From positions 1-8,250 of the forward strand of contig DASQSZ010000483.1 of assembly GCA_035642125.1 (NCBI GenBank): a stretch of 8,250 nucleotides of DNA, read 5' to 3'. Both the position numbers and the translations under genes were made by a program. Below the pieces are notes generated by a model that did no database searches, had not been told where the DNA came from, and was given only the letters and a program-made list of their open reading frames with translations. Each line of letters opens with the position of its first letter. The first letter of the stretch is position 1. Shown here in pieces: positions 1 through 5,852 of this stretch. The DNA comes from CALAED01 sp937891035. GTDB lineage: Bacteria > Actinomycetota > Actinomycetes > Streptosporangiales > Streptosporangiaceae.

Positions 1-554
1 ACAGTTCCCTCGAGGCCCAGATCACCGCCATGCCGCCGGGAGCCGAACGCACAGATCGGCGCGGCGCAGCGGGCCGATACACGGCGAACGGGCGGCCCGA
101 CGGCGTCGCGGAGGCCGGGGACCGGAGCCATCTCGACGACCTCGTCCTGAGCGTGCGGGGAGCCGGCCCGCTTGCCTGCGATTGGGAGTGGGTCGGCGAT
201 GACATCGACGCACTACGGGCGGTGATCCCGTGGACCAGCCATGCCAACGAGCTTCGCGCGCTCACCGGGGAGCCGGACGGGCACATCCTGACCAGGCTAT
301 GGACCGTCCGCGAGTGCCTGTCCAAGATAGGCCGGACCCGAAATGGGCCGCTCACCATCGACGGCGTGTACGAGGAGGGCTGGGTGCTGCTGCGCGCCGG
401 GTCGGAGCAGGTCGTCTCCACAGTGATCGACATCGGCGGTGATCCAGCGCCCGGCGAGCTCGGCGATACCGCGGCACGGGCCGCGGCCATCGCTGTATTG
501 ATCAAGATTGGAGGCTCAATGACAGCGACCCCACCTCCACGTGATGAGTCATGA
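1..554 (+). CDS. pksE: Enediyne polyketide synthase (PksE), C-terminal phosphopantetheinyl transferase end, 5'-truncated
   Basis: The frame is open from the left edge (first full codon at base 3) to TGA at 552-554, so only the C-terminal ~184 residues are present. The ATG at base 30 is probably just an internal methionine. Counting from it, ACDWE at residues 49-53 and WTVRECLSK at 91-99 match the two signature blocks of Sfp-type 4'-phosphopantetheinyl transferases: the Mg-binding Asp/Glu pair (D51, E53) and the W-x-x-K/R-E-x-x-x-K helix (W91, R94, E95, K99). Enediyne PKSs are known to carry such a domain at their C terminus, which self-activates the integral carrier protein. The enediyne thioesterase that follows with a 4-bp ATGA overlap makes this reading much stronger than the PPTase motifs alone. 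The KS, AT, ACP, KR and DH domains would lie left of the window. The alternative is a free-standing PPTase; the location of the true start would settle it. Confidence 0.82.
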   Translation, partial: SSLEAQITAMPPGAERTDRRGAAGRYTANGRPDGVAEAGDRSHLDDLVLSVRGAGPLACDWEWVGDDIDALRAVIPWTSHANELRALTGEPDGHILTRLWTVRECLSKIGRTRNGPLTIDGVYEEGWVLLRAGSEQVVSTVIDIGGDPAPGELGDTAARAAAIAVLIKIGGSMTATPPPRDES

Positions 555-1021
555 AGCGCTACTTCGAATACGAACATCTGGTGACCCTTGCCGACACAAA
601 CCTGGTGGGCAACGTCTACTTCGCCAACCATCTGTCCTGGCAGGGGGCGTGCCGCGAGTGTTTTCTCGCCACCGAGGCCCCGGGTGTGGTCAGGCGGCTG
701 GCCGACGATCTGGCATTGGTGACCGTCTCGTGCTCGTGTGACTACTTTTCCGAGCTCTACGCGCTCGACATGGTGTCGGTGCGGATGTCCCTGCAGAGCA
801 TCGACGCCAATCGCATCACCATGGACTTCGCCTACTGGCGCCGGGCGGATGGGCGGCCGGCGCAGTTGGTCGCGCGCGGCCGGCAGACCGTCGCCTGCAT
901 GAAGCGCGAGGGCGGACGGCTGCTCCCCACCGCGGTCCCGGACGAACTCCGACGGGCTCTCGACCGCTACGCGGACAGCGCATCGGCGCGTCACGTCGGT
1001 GTCATGAAAGCGGTCGGTTGA
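551..1021 (+). CDS. E10: Enediyne thioesterase, hotdog fold (SgcE10/CalE7/DynE7 family)
   Basis: This 156-residue protein has the length of the family, which is usually about 140-155 residues. It reads as a single hotdog thioesterase: TNLVGNVYFANH at residues 16-27, WQGACRECF at 30-38, CDYFSELYALD near 63-73 and VARGRQTVACM near 106-116, all characteristic of the enediyne E10 group. These enzymes release the linear polyene (heptaene or its beta-keto precursor) from the iterative PKS, working with oxyanion-hole residues rather than a catalytic Asp/Glu. From memory of CalE7 the key pair is Asn19/Arg37; N17 and R35 here sit at the same spacing. The start ATG overlaps the PKS stop as ATGA, implying translational coupling, and no good ribosome site lies immediately upstream. 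One oddity is WQG-A-CRE, where the relatives I remember have Arg or His at the fourth position, and Ser29 where Arg is common. Family assignment is confident; the product type (9- or 10-membered) cannot be told. Confidence 0.9.
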   Translation: MKRYFEYEHLVTLADTNLVGNVYFANHLSWQGACRECFLATEAPGVVRRLADDLALVTVSCSCDYFSELYALDMVSVRMSLQSIDANRITMDFAYWRRADGRPAQLVARGRQTVACMKREGGRLLPTAVPDELRRALDRYADSASARHVGVMKAVG

Positions 1022-1025
1022 CGAC

Positions 1026-1727
1026 GTGGACACCCGAGAAGGAAAGAGAGGGATCCGTCCCCGTCCACTGACGCTGGGCATCGTGGGCTGTGGGCGAATG
1101 GGGTCGGCCTGCGCGGAACTCTTTACCGCAGCGGGATTTCCCGTGCTGCTCACGAGCCGCCGGGGCAGCAGCGCCGCCGCGTGCGCCCGTCGTCACCCGG
1201 GGGCCGCCCACACGTCGTTGGAGGAGTTGGCGGCGCGGGCCGACATCCTCGTTCTCGCCACCCCGATACTGGAGACCTGCAGCGAGATCGCCCCGCGTAT
1301 TCGCGGCGCGGCGCGCTGGAAACCCGTCATCGACGTGTCGAATCCGGTTTATGGTCCGGTCGGCCTCAGCACCGACGCCCCTACGTCCGCGGCTGAGATG
1401 ATCAGCCGAGAGCTTCCTAACATCAGTGTCGTCAAAGCGCTCAACTGCGTATCGGCTCGGCAGCTTGTGAGTTTCGCCAGAAGACTGCCTCCGCTGACCA
1501 TCCCGATCGCGGGCGACGACCTGGCCGCCAAAGACCTCGTTCGCTTCGTCTTGGAGATGGCCGGCTTCGACGTGGCCGACGCCGGTCCGCTCGACAGCAG
1601 CAGATTGATAGAAAGCCTCACCCAGCTGCTGCGTCAATTCGGGCAGACCGCCGAGGTCGGCGACGCGATCGGCTTCCGACTGGTTTGGGCGACGCATCCC
1701 GCGACCGCATATGGCGGAGTCGCCTAG
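1026..1727 (+). CDS. NADPH-dependent F420 reductase-like oxidoreductase (Fno/NpdG, F420_oxidored family)
   Basis: This 233-residue protein is close to the family norm of about 210-230. A Rossmann fold begins at LGIVGCGRMGSA (GxGxxG at residues 21-26). The second strand ends in SRR (44-46), the type of motif that binds the 2'-phosphate of NADPH. Further family marks are VIDVSNP (101-107), VVKALNC (135-141) and GFDVADAGPL (180-189) leading into a C-terminal helical segment, an arrangement typical of F420H2:NADP+ oxidoreductases. Such enzymes move hydride between NADPH and F420; some relatives use other substrates, and the F420 site is not provable by eye. GTG at 1026 is taken as start because it is the only start codon between the in-frame stop at 1005-1007 and the nucleotide-binding motif. 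It has a poor ribosome site and begins four bases after the thioesterase stop, so it is probably coupled. The context suggests a redox step, or cofactor supply, in enediyne maturation; this is inference. Confidence 0.78.
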   Translation: MDTREGKRGIRPRPLTLGIVGCGRMGSACAELFTAAGFPVLLTSRRGSSAAACARRHPGAAHTSLEELAARADILVLATPILETCSEIAPRIRGAARWKPVIDVSNPVYGPVGLSTDAPTSAAEMISRELPNISVVKALNCVSARQLVSFARRLPPLTIPIAGDDLAAKDLVRFVLEMAGFDVADAGPLDSSRLIESLTQLLRQFGQTAEVGDAIGFRLVWATHPATAYGGVA

Positions 1728-1732
1728 GTCAC

Positions 1733-1759
1733 TTGAGTTGCTTGAGTTGCTTGAGTTGC
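1733..1759. repeat. Three perfect tandem copies of a 9-bp unit
   Basis: The unit TTGAGTTGC occurs exactly three times in a row (1733-1741, 1742-1750, 1751-1759). It fills most of the 48-bp gap between the converging oxidoreductase gene (TAG at 1725-1727) and the peptidase gene (its TAA read at 1778-1776). The gap has no convincing bidirectional terminator hairpin. The repeat is lower in GC than its surroundings and is the kind of tract that varies in copy number by slippage. Confidence 0.95.
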
Positions 1760-1775
1760 TGAGATCGAGGGTGCT

Positions 1776-4094
1776 TTAGATCAGGTGGGTTTTCACCACC
1801 GAAGCTTCGGCCTTGAGGAGGTACATCGAGTCCGGCGGTGGGGTGTAACCGGGCACCTCTCGTAGTGCGTCCGGGTCGGCCGACGTGCCGACGACCCGGA
1901 GCCGGATTGGGCCGCCGCGCGGCGTGACGACGAGCGTGAGTTCTTCGCCCTCGCTGTCCGGCGCGAGCAAGGTGAAGCCTTGCCCGGGTGAGATCTCTCG
2001 GCCCGCCACCTCAAAGTGCCGGATGGTCGCCATGCTGTCGTCAATGGACAGCCCGATCGAGGTGCCGCCGTCCACCGGCCGTAGCAACAACCGCAGGGTA
2101 CGCAGGCCGTTCCGCGTCCGGTCCGCGGTCACGATGAGCTCGGGCGGAGCAAGCGGGGCCGGCTCCGCCCGGCCGACGGGGAGCGGATCCGTCCCCCAGA
2201 CGCCGGTGAAGGGATGATCTGACGTGGCCGCGCCGAGGTAGCGTCCGTTCCAGGAGTCCGGCGGCGTGAACACCGTCCACCTGGCCTCCCGAGTATCGGC
2301 GTCGAGGGCGTATCGAAGAGTGGTCGATGTGGGATGCGCGTTGTCGACCCGGTTCACGGCCAGCCCGATCGCCGTCAGGGCCGCGGTGACCAAACCGGCC
2401 CCGAGCGGCGCCACGATCGGGCGTCGCGTCGGCCACAGGTCCTCGACGATGGGGAGGCAGAGTCCCAGGAAAAGTGCGGCGAGGGGCGCCGGGACGAATC
2501 CGGCGAATCGCAGGCCAAGCGGCAGCGTTCGCCATGCGCCGGCCGCGAGCATCACCGCGCCCGGCAGCAGCCCGGCGGTGATGGCGACTTGCCGGACCGG
2601 CGAGGCCGGCGATCCCGCCGCTGAGTCAGTCCTGCGGGATGCGCCGCTCGTGCCGGTCGTGCCGGTCGTGCCGAGCAGCCTGCCCAGCGCGGCGCTCAGC
2701 GCGGGAACCGTCATCACATGCGCCGCCGCGGGCGAGAACCCGGCGAGCGCGACGCCGAGCAGGGTGGGCCACGTCAGCGCACCCTGCGCCAGTGCGGCCG
2801 GGCCGATACGGCGGCGGGCCACGGCGTACCAGGCCAGGCAAATCGTAACGATCAAGGAGAGTAGTCCGGCCTGGAAGAATTCGGGCCGATAGGTGTTCGA
2901 CGTCAGCAACCCCGCGTACCCGCGCCGCAGCCGCACCAGCGCCGGCCAGTACGCCAGGCCCGACCCGACCGCGCCGGTGAGCGGAAGCAGCGCCGTGAGG
3001 GCCCCGGCAAGGCCTCGTCTGACCGTCACAAGTCGTCGGCGTCGAGCCACGACGATCACGGTGGCCGTCGCCGCCAGCGCGAGCCCCGACAACACGACCG
3101 CCGCCCATACCGGATAGCGGATCAGGGCACCGAGCGCGTTGAAATACGCCATCTCATCGCGGCCGGACAGCGTTGCCAAGTCGATGTCGCCGAACGCCGC
3201 GGCGAGCGCCAGCATGTTCGACCCCGCCTGCTGCAGCGTCGGCAGGTCGACGTGGGAAAGATCATCGAGAGGGCTGTGGAAATAGCCGCCGCCGTTGATG
3301 AATCCCGAATCCAGACCCGCCAGCCCGCCGGCCATGAAGGCGGAAAGGTCTGTGTCGCTCGGGATTCGCGCGGCCAGTTCGGCCAGGGCGGAGTCGGCCA
3401 CCGGATACGGCGCCGCCGACGCGAAGGTCCGGATCAGGCCGCCGTTGGGATTGCTGCTGCGGAACATCCAGACCGGCCCGCGAACGCCGCGCGCGTCCCA
3501 GTTCAGCACCACGCCGTTTTCGCGGACCGGCTGATGGGCGGCGATGAAGGCCTCGGCGCCGAGCAGGCCGGGCTCCTCCGCATCGGTGAGCAGGAAGACG
3601 ATATCGTTCCTCGGCCGGACGCCGCTCGCTACCAGGGCGCGTGCGGTCTCCAGGATCCCCGCGGTGCCGACCCCGTCGTCGCTCGCGCCCGGACCGCAGG
3701 GCACCGAGTCGTAGTGCGCGGCGAGATAGACCCGCCCGGTGGGATCGGTGCCCGGCAGCACGGCGACGATGTTGGACGCCCGGCAAAGGAGGACCGGCCG
3801 GTCGGCCCTCCGGCTGAGCGGCGCGCGCCCCACCGCCTCCTCCACATCGGTGCGCAGGCCGAGGCCACGCAGCTGGTCGGCAAGATAGTCACGGACCCGG
3901 GCGTGTTCCGCCGTGCCTACGGGATGCGGATGAGTGGCGAACCGCGAGATGTGATCCTGTGCACGGGTGGCGCTGAACTCGGTTGCGGGCGCATCGGCGG
4001 GACGCGGTGGCGGTGGGCCGAGCTTTCTCATCATGATCGCCGCGGTCCCGGCGAGTATTCCCAGGGACACCAAGCCGGAGAGTCGTCGAGCCAT
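1776..4094 (-). CDS. Membrane-anchored M28-family zinc aminopeptidase with C-terminal multi-TM region
   Basis: From ATG at 4094 the protein has 772 residues. It starts with MARR and a hydrophobic anchor at about 6-22, placing the M28 catalytic domain outside the cytoplasm. All five metal ligands of co-catalytic di-zinc peptidases are visible: H127 (AAHYDS), D139 (GASDDG), E174 with general base E173 (DAEEPG), D200 (NWDARG) and H273 (YFHSPLDD). About seven membrane spans follow, near 328-350, 361-383, 407-427, 440-462, 503-521, 530-551 and 560-581, then a soluble ~190-residue tail. The layout resembles ERMP1-like membrane M28 peptidases. The frame extends upstream to GTG at 4175, but that start has no good ribosome site, adds a charged non-signal leader and would run through a palindrome. 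The ATG at 4094 has AGGTGG (read at 4108-4103) eight bases away. The gene lies downstream of an exporter on the same strand and faces the enediyne genes. Its substrate is unknown; a role in maturation or resistance is only suggested by position. Confidence 0.88.
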   Translation of the reverse strand: MARRLSGLVSLGILAGTAAIMMRKLGPPPPRPADAPATEFSATRAQDHISRFATHPHPVGTAEHARVRDYLADQLRGLGLRTDVEEAVGRAPLSRRADRPVLLCRASNIVAVLPGTDPTGRVYLAAHYDSVPCGPGASDDGVGTAGILETARALVASGVRPRNDIVFLLTDAEEPGLLGAEAFIAAHQPVRENGVVLNWDARGVRGPVWMFRSSNPNGGLIRTFASAAPYPVADSALAELAARIPSDTDLSAFMAGGLAGLDSGFINGGGYFHSPLDDLSHVDLPTLQQAGSNMLALAAAFGDIDLATLSGRDEMAYFNALGALIRYPVWAAVVLSGLALAATATVIVVARRRRLVTVRRGLAGALTALLPLTGAVGSGLAYWPALVRLRRGYAGLLTSNTYRPEFFQAGLLSLIVTICLAWYAVARRRIGPAALAQGALTWPTLLGVALAGFSPAAAHVMTVPALSAALGRLLGTTGTTGTSGASRRTDSAAGSPASPVRQVAITAGLLPGAVMLAAGAWRTLPLGLRFAGFVPAPLAALFLGLCLPIVEDLWPTRRPIVAPLGAGLVTAALTAIGLAVNRVDNAHPTSTTLRYALDADTREARWTVFTPPDSWNGRYLGAATSDHPFTGVWGTDPLPVGRAEPAPLAPPELIVTADRTRNGLRTLRLLLRPVDGGTSIGLSIDDSMATIRHFEVAGREISPGQGFTLLAPDSEGEELTLVVTPRGGPIRLRVVGTSADPDALREVPGYTPPPDSMYLLKAEASVVKTHLI
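2649..2673. repeat. 9-bp tandem repeat inside the peptidase gene (about 2.8 copies)
   Basis: CGTGCCGGT is repeated at 2649-2657 and 2658-2666, with a 7-base partial third copy at 2667-2673. Being a multiple of three it stays in frame and encodes the Gly-Thr-Thr-rich linker (about residues 475-483) between two membrane spans of the peptidase. It probably marks slippage in a tolerant loop. Confidence 0.85.
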
Positions 4095-4131
4095 GTTCGA
4101 AACCACCTGCGCGTCAGGATGGGTGGGCTGT

Positions 4132-4163
4132 CCGTCCCTCCGGCGGATCCGCGAGAGGGACGG
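4132..4163. promoter_or_regulatory. 32-bp near-perfect palindrome upstream of the M28 peptidase
   Basis: The outer arms CCGTCCCTC (4132-4140) and GAGGGACGG (4155-4163) are exact reverse complements. Between them GCGGATCCGC (4143-4152) is itself a perfect palindrome on the same axis. Only the two dinucleotides at 4141-4142 and 4153-4154 break the symmetry, so 14 of 16 base pairs match. The centre lies about 53 bases upstream of the peptidase ATG at 4094. No T-tract follows on the - strand, so a repressor operator or an mRNA leader hairpin is as likely as a terminator. If the peptidase began at GTG 4175 the element would be coding. Confidence 0.6.
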
Positions 4164-4197
4164 GCGCCTTGTCACAACTGCTGGACATCCATCGCCG

Positions 4198-4242
4198 GGT
4201 CGGGCTGATCCGGGTTGGGGCCGAATCGGGTCAGGCCCGACC
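4198..4242 (-). terminator. Possible hairpin over the stop of the first DHA2 exporter
   Basis: On the - strand GGTCGGG followed by CTGA pairs with TCAG followed by CCCGACC. This gives an 11-bp stem with one bulged C and a loop of about 22 bases. It spans the exporter stop codon (TGA read at 4233-4231). No U-rich run follows, so an intrinsic terminator is uncertain; it could instead be an RNA processing or stability structure between the exporter and the peptidase. Confidence 0.35.
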
Positions 4243-5700
4243 TGTCCACGGTTGTGCCTCGGCCGGGACCGGCGGGTGGATCGGGGACTCGGGATGGCGG
4301 ATCATCAGCGAGGCCAGCACGCCAAGGAATGTGACCACGGTGAGCGCCATCAGCGCCGGGACGAATCCGTCGACGAACTGCTGTGGAGAGTCGTATCCGC
4401 CGGTACTGGTGAACACCGCGGCCGCGCAGGCCACGCCGAACACGGCCCCCACCTGGCGAATGGTGTTGCTGACGCCGGCCGCCATGCCCACCACGGCCGG
4501 CTCGACCGAGCGCATCACCGCCGAGGCGGCGGTTGGGAACGCGATCGCGACGCCCACCCCGGCGAGCAGCAGCGGAAGGGCCAGGGTCAGGTACGAGGTG
4601 GTCGTGGTCGCCACCAGTCCGATGATCAGGAACGCGATGCCGTGCAGCAGCAGCCCGATGAAGAGGAGCGGGCGCTCGCCCGACTTGTCGGCGATCTTCC
4701 CGGCCATCGGCGAGATGAAGATCGCCAAAGCCACCCACGGCAGCATTCGCAGACCCACACCGAGTGGTTCGTTACCCAAGGCGAGCTGCAGGTACTGAGC
4801 GAAAACAAAACCGATTCCGTACAGGATGGCCGCCAGGACGAAACTGACCAGACAGCCGCCGGTGAAGCTGCGGTTGCGGAACATGCCGAGCGGCATCATG
4901 GGCTCGGCCGTGCGCCGCTCCCAGAGCAAGAAGAGCACCAGCGCGACGACTCCGCCGACGAAACCGAACTGAACGGTGCCTTCGGTCCAGCCCACTTCAC
5001 CGCCCCGGATCAGAGCCTGGGCGATGCCGAACACGCCGACGGTCGACAGCAGCAGGCCGAGGATATCGAAGGACCGGGCCTGGCCTTGGCTCTCTCCGAT
5101 CTCGCGGAAGCCGAGCAGGATCACCACCGCGCCGACGGGCACGTTCAGCCAGAAGATCCAATGCCAGGAAAGCGTCTGAGTGATCGCCCCGCCCACTATC
5201 GGACCGAAGGACACGGCGACACCGGACACCGCACCCCAGATCCCGAAGGCGGCGCCTCGCTGCTCCGGAGGTGTTGCATCGGTGATCACCGCCAGCGCGA
5301 GGGCGATCGCGATGCCTCCGCCCATGCCCTGAAAGGCGCGAGCCGCGATGAGCGCCTCGATGTTCGGGCTGAGCGCGCAGAACAGTGAACTGATGGTGAA
5401 GATGCCCAGCCCGGTGAGGAAGAACAGGCGCCGGCCGAATCTATCTCCGAGAGCGGCACCGGTAAGGATCAACGCCGCGAATCCCAGCTCGTACGCGTTG
5501 ATCGTCCAACCGAGCCCGGCGGCTCCGGCATCGAGCTCCTCGTGCAGCGTCGGGAGCGCGGTCGTCACGACCAGTACGTCCAGGCCGACCATGAACGATG
5601 CGAAGGATGCCAGGATGACGGTCCACTTTTGCCGCGACGCGTTCGGAGCGGCGCCTGCCGCACCTGCCGGGGGGTTCGAACGGCTATCACTTGTCGCCAT
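4231..5700 (-). CDS. DHA2-family (EmrB/QacA-type) drug:H+ antiporter, 14 TM
   Basis: This 489-residue major facilitator protein has the length expected for 14-span DHA2 exporters. A short polar N terminus (1-25) precedes the first span. LDVLVVTTALPTL (40-52) is the motif D1 typical of drug:H+ antiporters with 14 spans, GDRFGRR (85-91) is motif A in the 2-3 loop, and the Gly/Pro-rich stretch near 153-173 (ending SFGPIVGGAI) is the antiporter motif C, followed by SWHWIFWLNVPVG (178-190). The protein should pump a toxic compound out using proton motive force. Enediyne clusters commonly carry such a pump (SgcB in C-1027 is the example I recall), so self-resistance by export is the best guess. The ATG at 5700 has AGGGAG (read at 5713-5708) seven bases upstream. 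Two matching 18-bp dyads precede the gene, implying repressor control. The substrate itself cannot be read from the sequence. Confidence 0.92.
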   Translation of the reverse strand: MATSDSRSNPPAGAAGAAPNASRQKWTVILASFASFMVGLDVLVVTTALPTLHEELDAGAAGLGWTINAYELGFAALILTGAALGDRFGRRLFFLTGLGIFTISSLFCALSPNIEALIAARAFQGMGGGIAIALALAVITDATPPEQRGAAFGIWGAVSGVAVSFGPIVGGAITQTLSWHWIFWLNVPVGAVVILLGFREIGESQGQARSFDILGLLLSTVGVFGIAQALIRGGEVGWTEGTVQFGFVGGVVALVLFLLWERRTAEPMMPLGMFRNRSFTGGCLVSFVLAAILYGIGFVFAQYLQLALGNEPLGVGLRMLPWVALAIFISPMAGKIADKSGERPLLFIGLLLHGIAFLIIGLVATTTTSYLTLALPLLLAGVGVAIAFPTAASAVMRSVEPAVVGMAAGVSNTIRQVGAVFGVACAAAVFTSTGGYDSPQQFVDGFVPALMALTVVTFLGVLASLMIRHPESPIHPPVPAEAQPWTGRA

Positions 5701-5730
5701 GAGAAGGCTCCCTATTGAGAACTTCGGGGC

Positions 5731-5748
5731 TGTAGCACTGTCGCTACA
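5731..5748. promoter_or_regulatory. 18-bp operator-like dyad, copy 1 (leader of exporter)
   Basis: TGTAGCACTGTCGCTACA is a perfect 6-bp inverted repeat (TGTAGC/GCTACA) with a 6-base spacer. It sits 31-48 bases upstream of the exporter ATG, downstream of the predicted promoter. Size and symmetry suit a TetR- or MarR-type dimer. A second copy lies 53 bp away centre to centre, close to five helical turns, so both would face the same side of the DNA. Confidence 0.65.
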
Positions 5749-5781
5749 GGTCGTCGCAAAGGGTCAGCGCCTCTAACACAA

Positions 5782-5811
5782 AATGTAGCATGACCGCTAT
5801 ATAAGAGTAAA
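5782..5811 (-). promoter_or_regulatory. Predicted exporter promoter overlapping operator-like dyad, copy 2
   Basis: TGTAGCATGACCGCTATA (5784-5801) matches copy 1 at 13 of 18 positions, keeping TGTAGC and GCTA-A arms with a single break in symmetry. On the - strand a possible -35 TTTACT (read at 5811-5806) and -10 TACATT (read at 5787-5782), 18 bases apart, flank and overlap this dyad. A bound dimer would block RNA polymerase. The transcript would then start near 5775, giving a leader of about 75 bases that contains copy 1. The dyad is seen directly; the promoter hexamers are a weaker prediction. Confidence 0.5.
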
Positions 5812-5852
5812 GTTGATCCCTTGATAGCTCTGGGGATCTGACCCCGAACTCC

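Noticed and set aside
1002..1697. Long - strand open frame of 231 codons opposite the oxidoreductase gene
   Set aside because: Low-complexity Arg/Gly-rich translation with no recognisable motif; the + strand frame carries clear Rossmann and Fno-family blocks, so this is a GC-driven shadow.
3967..5388. 473-codon + strand open frame opposite the first exporter
   Set aside because: Composition rich in Asp, Arg, His and Gln with no domain pattern; it mirrors the exporter codons, and the - strand protein has all DHA2 motifs.
5831..5844. GGGG-N6-CCCC as a terminator after the second exporter
   Set aside because: Only a 4-bp stem with no T-run; too weak to call.
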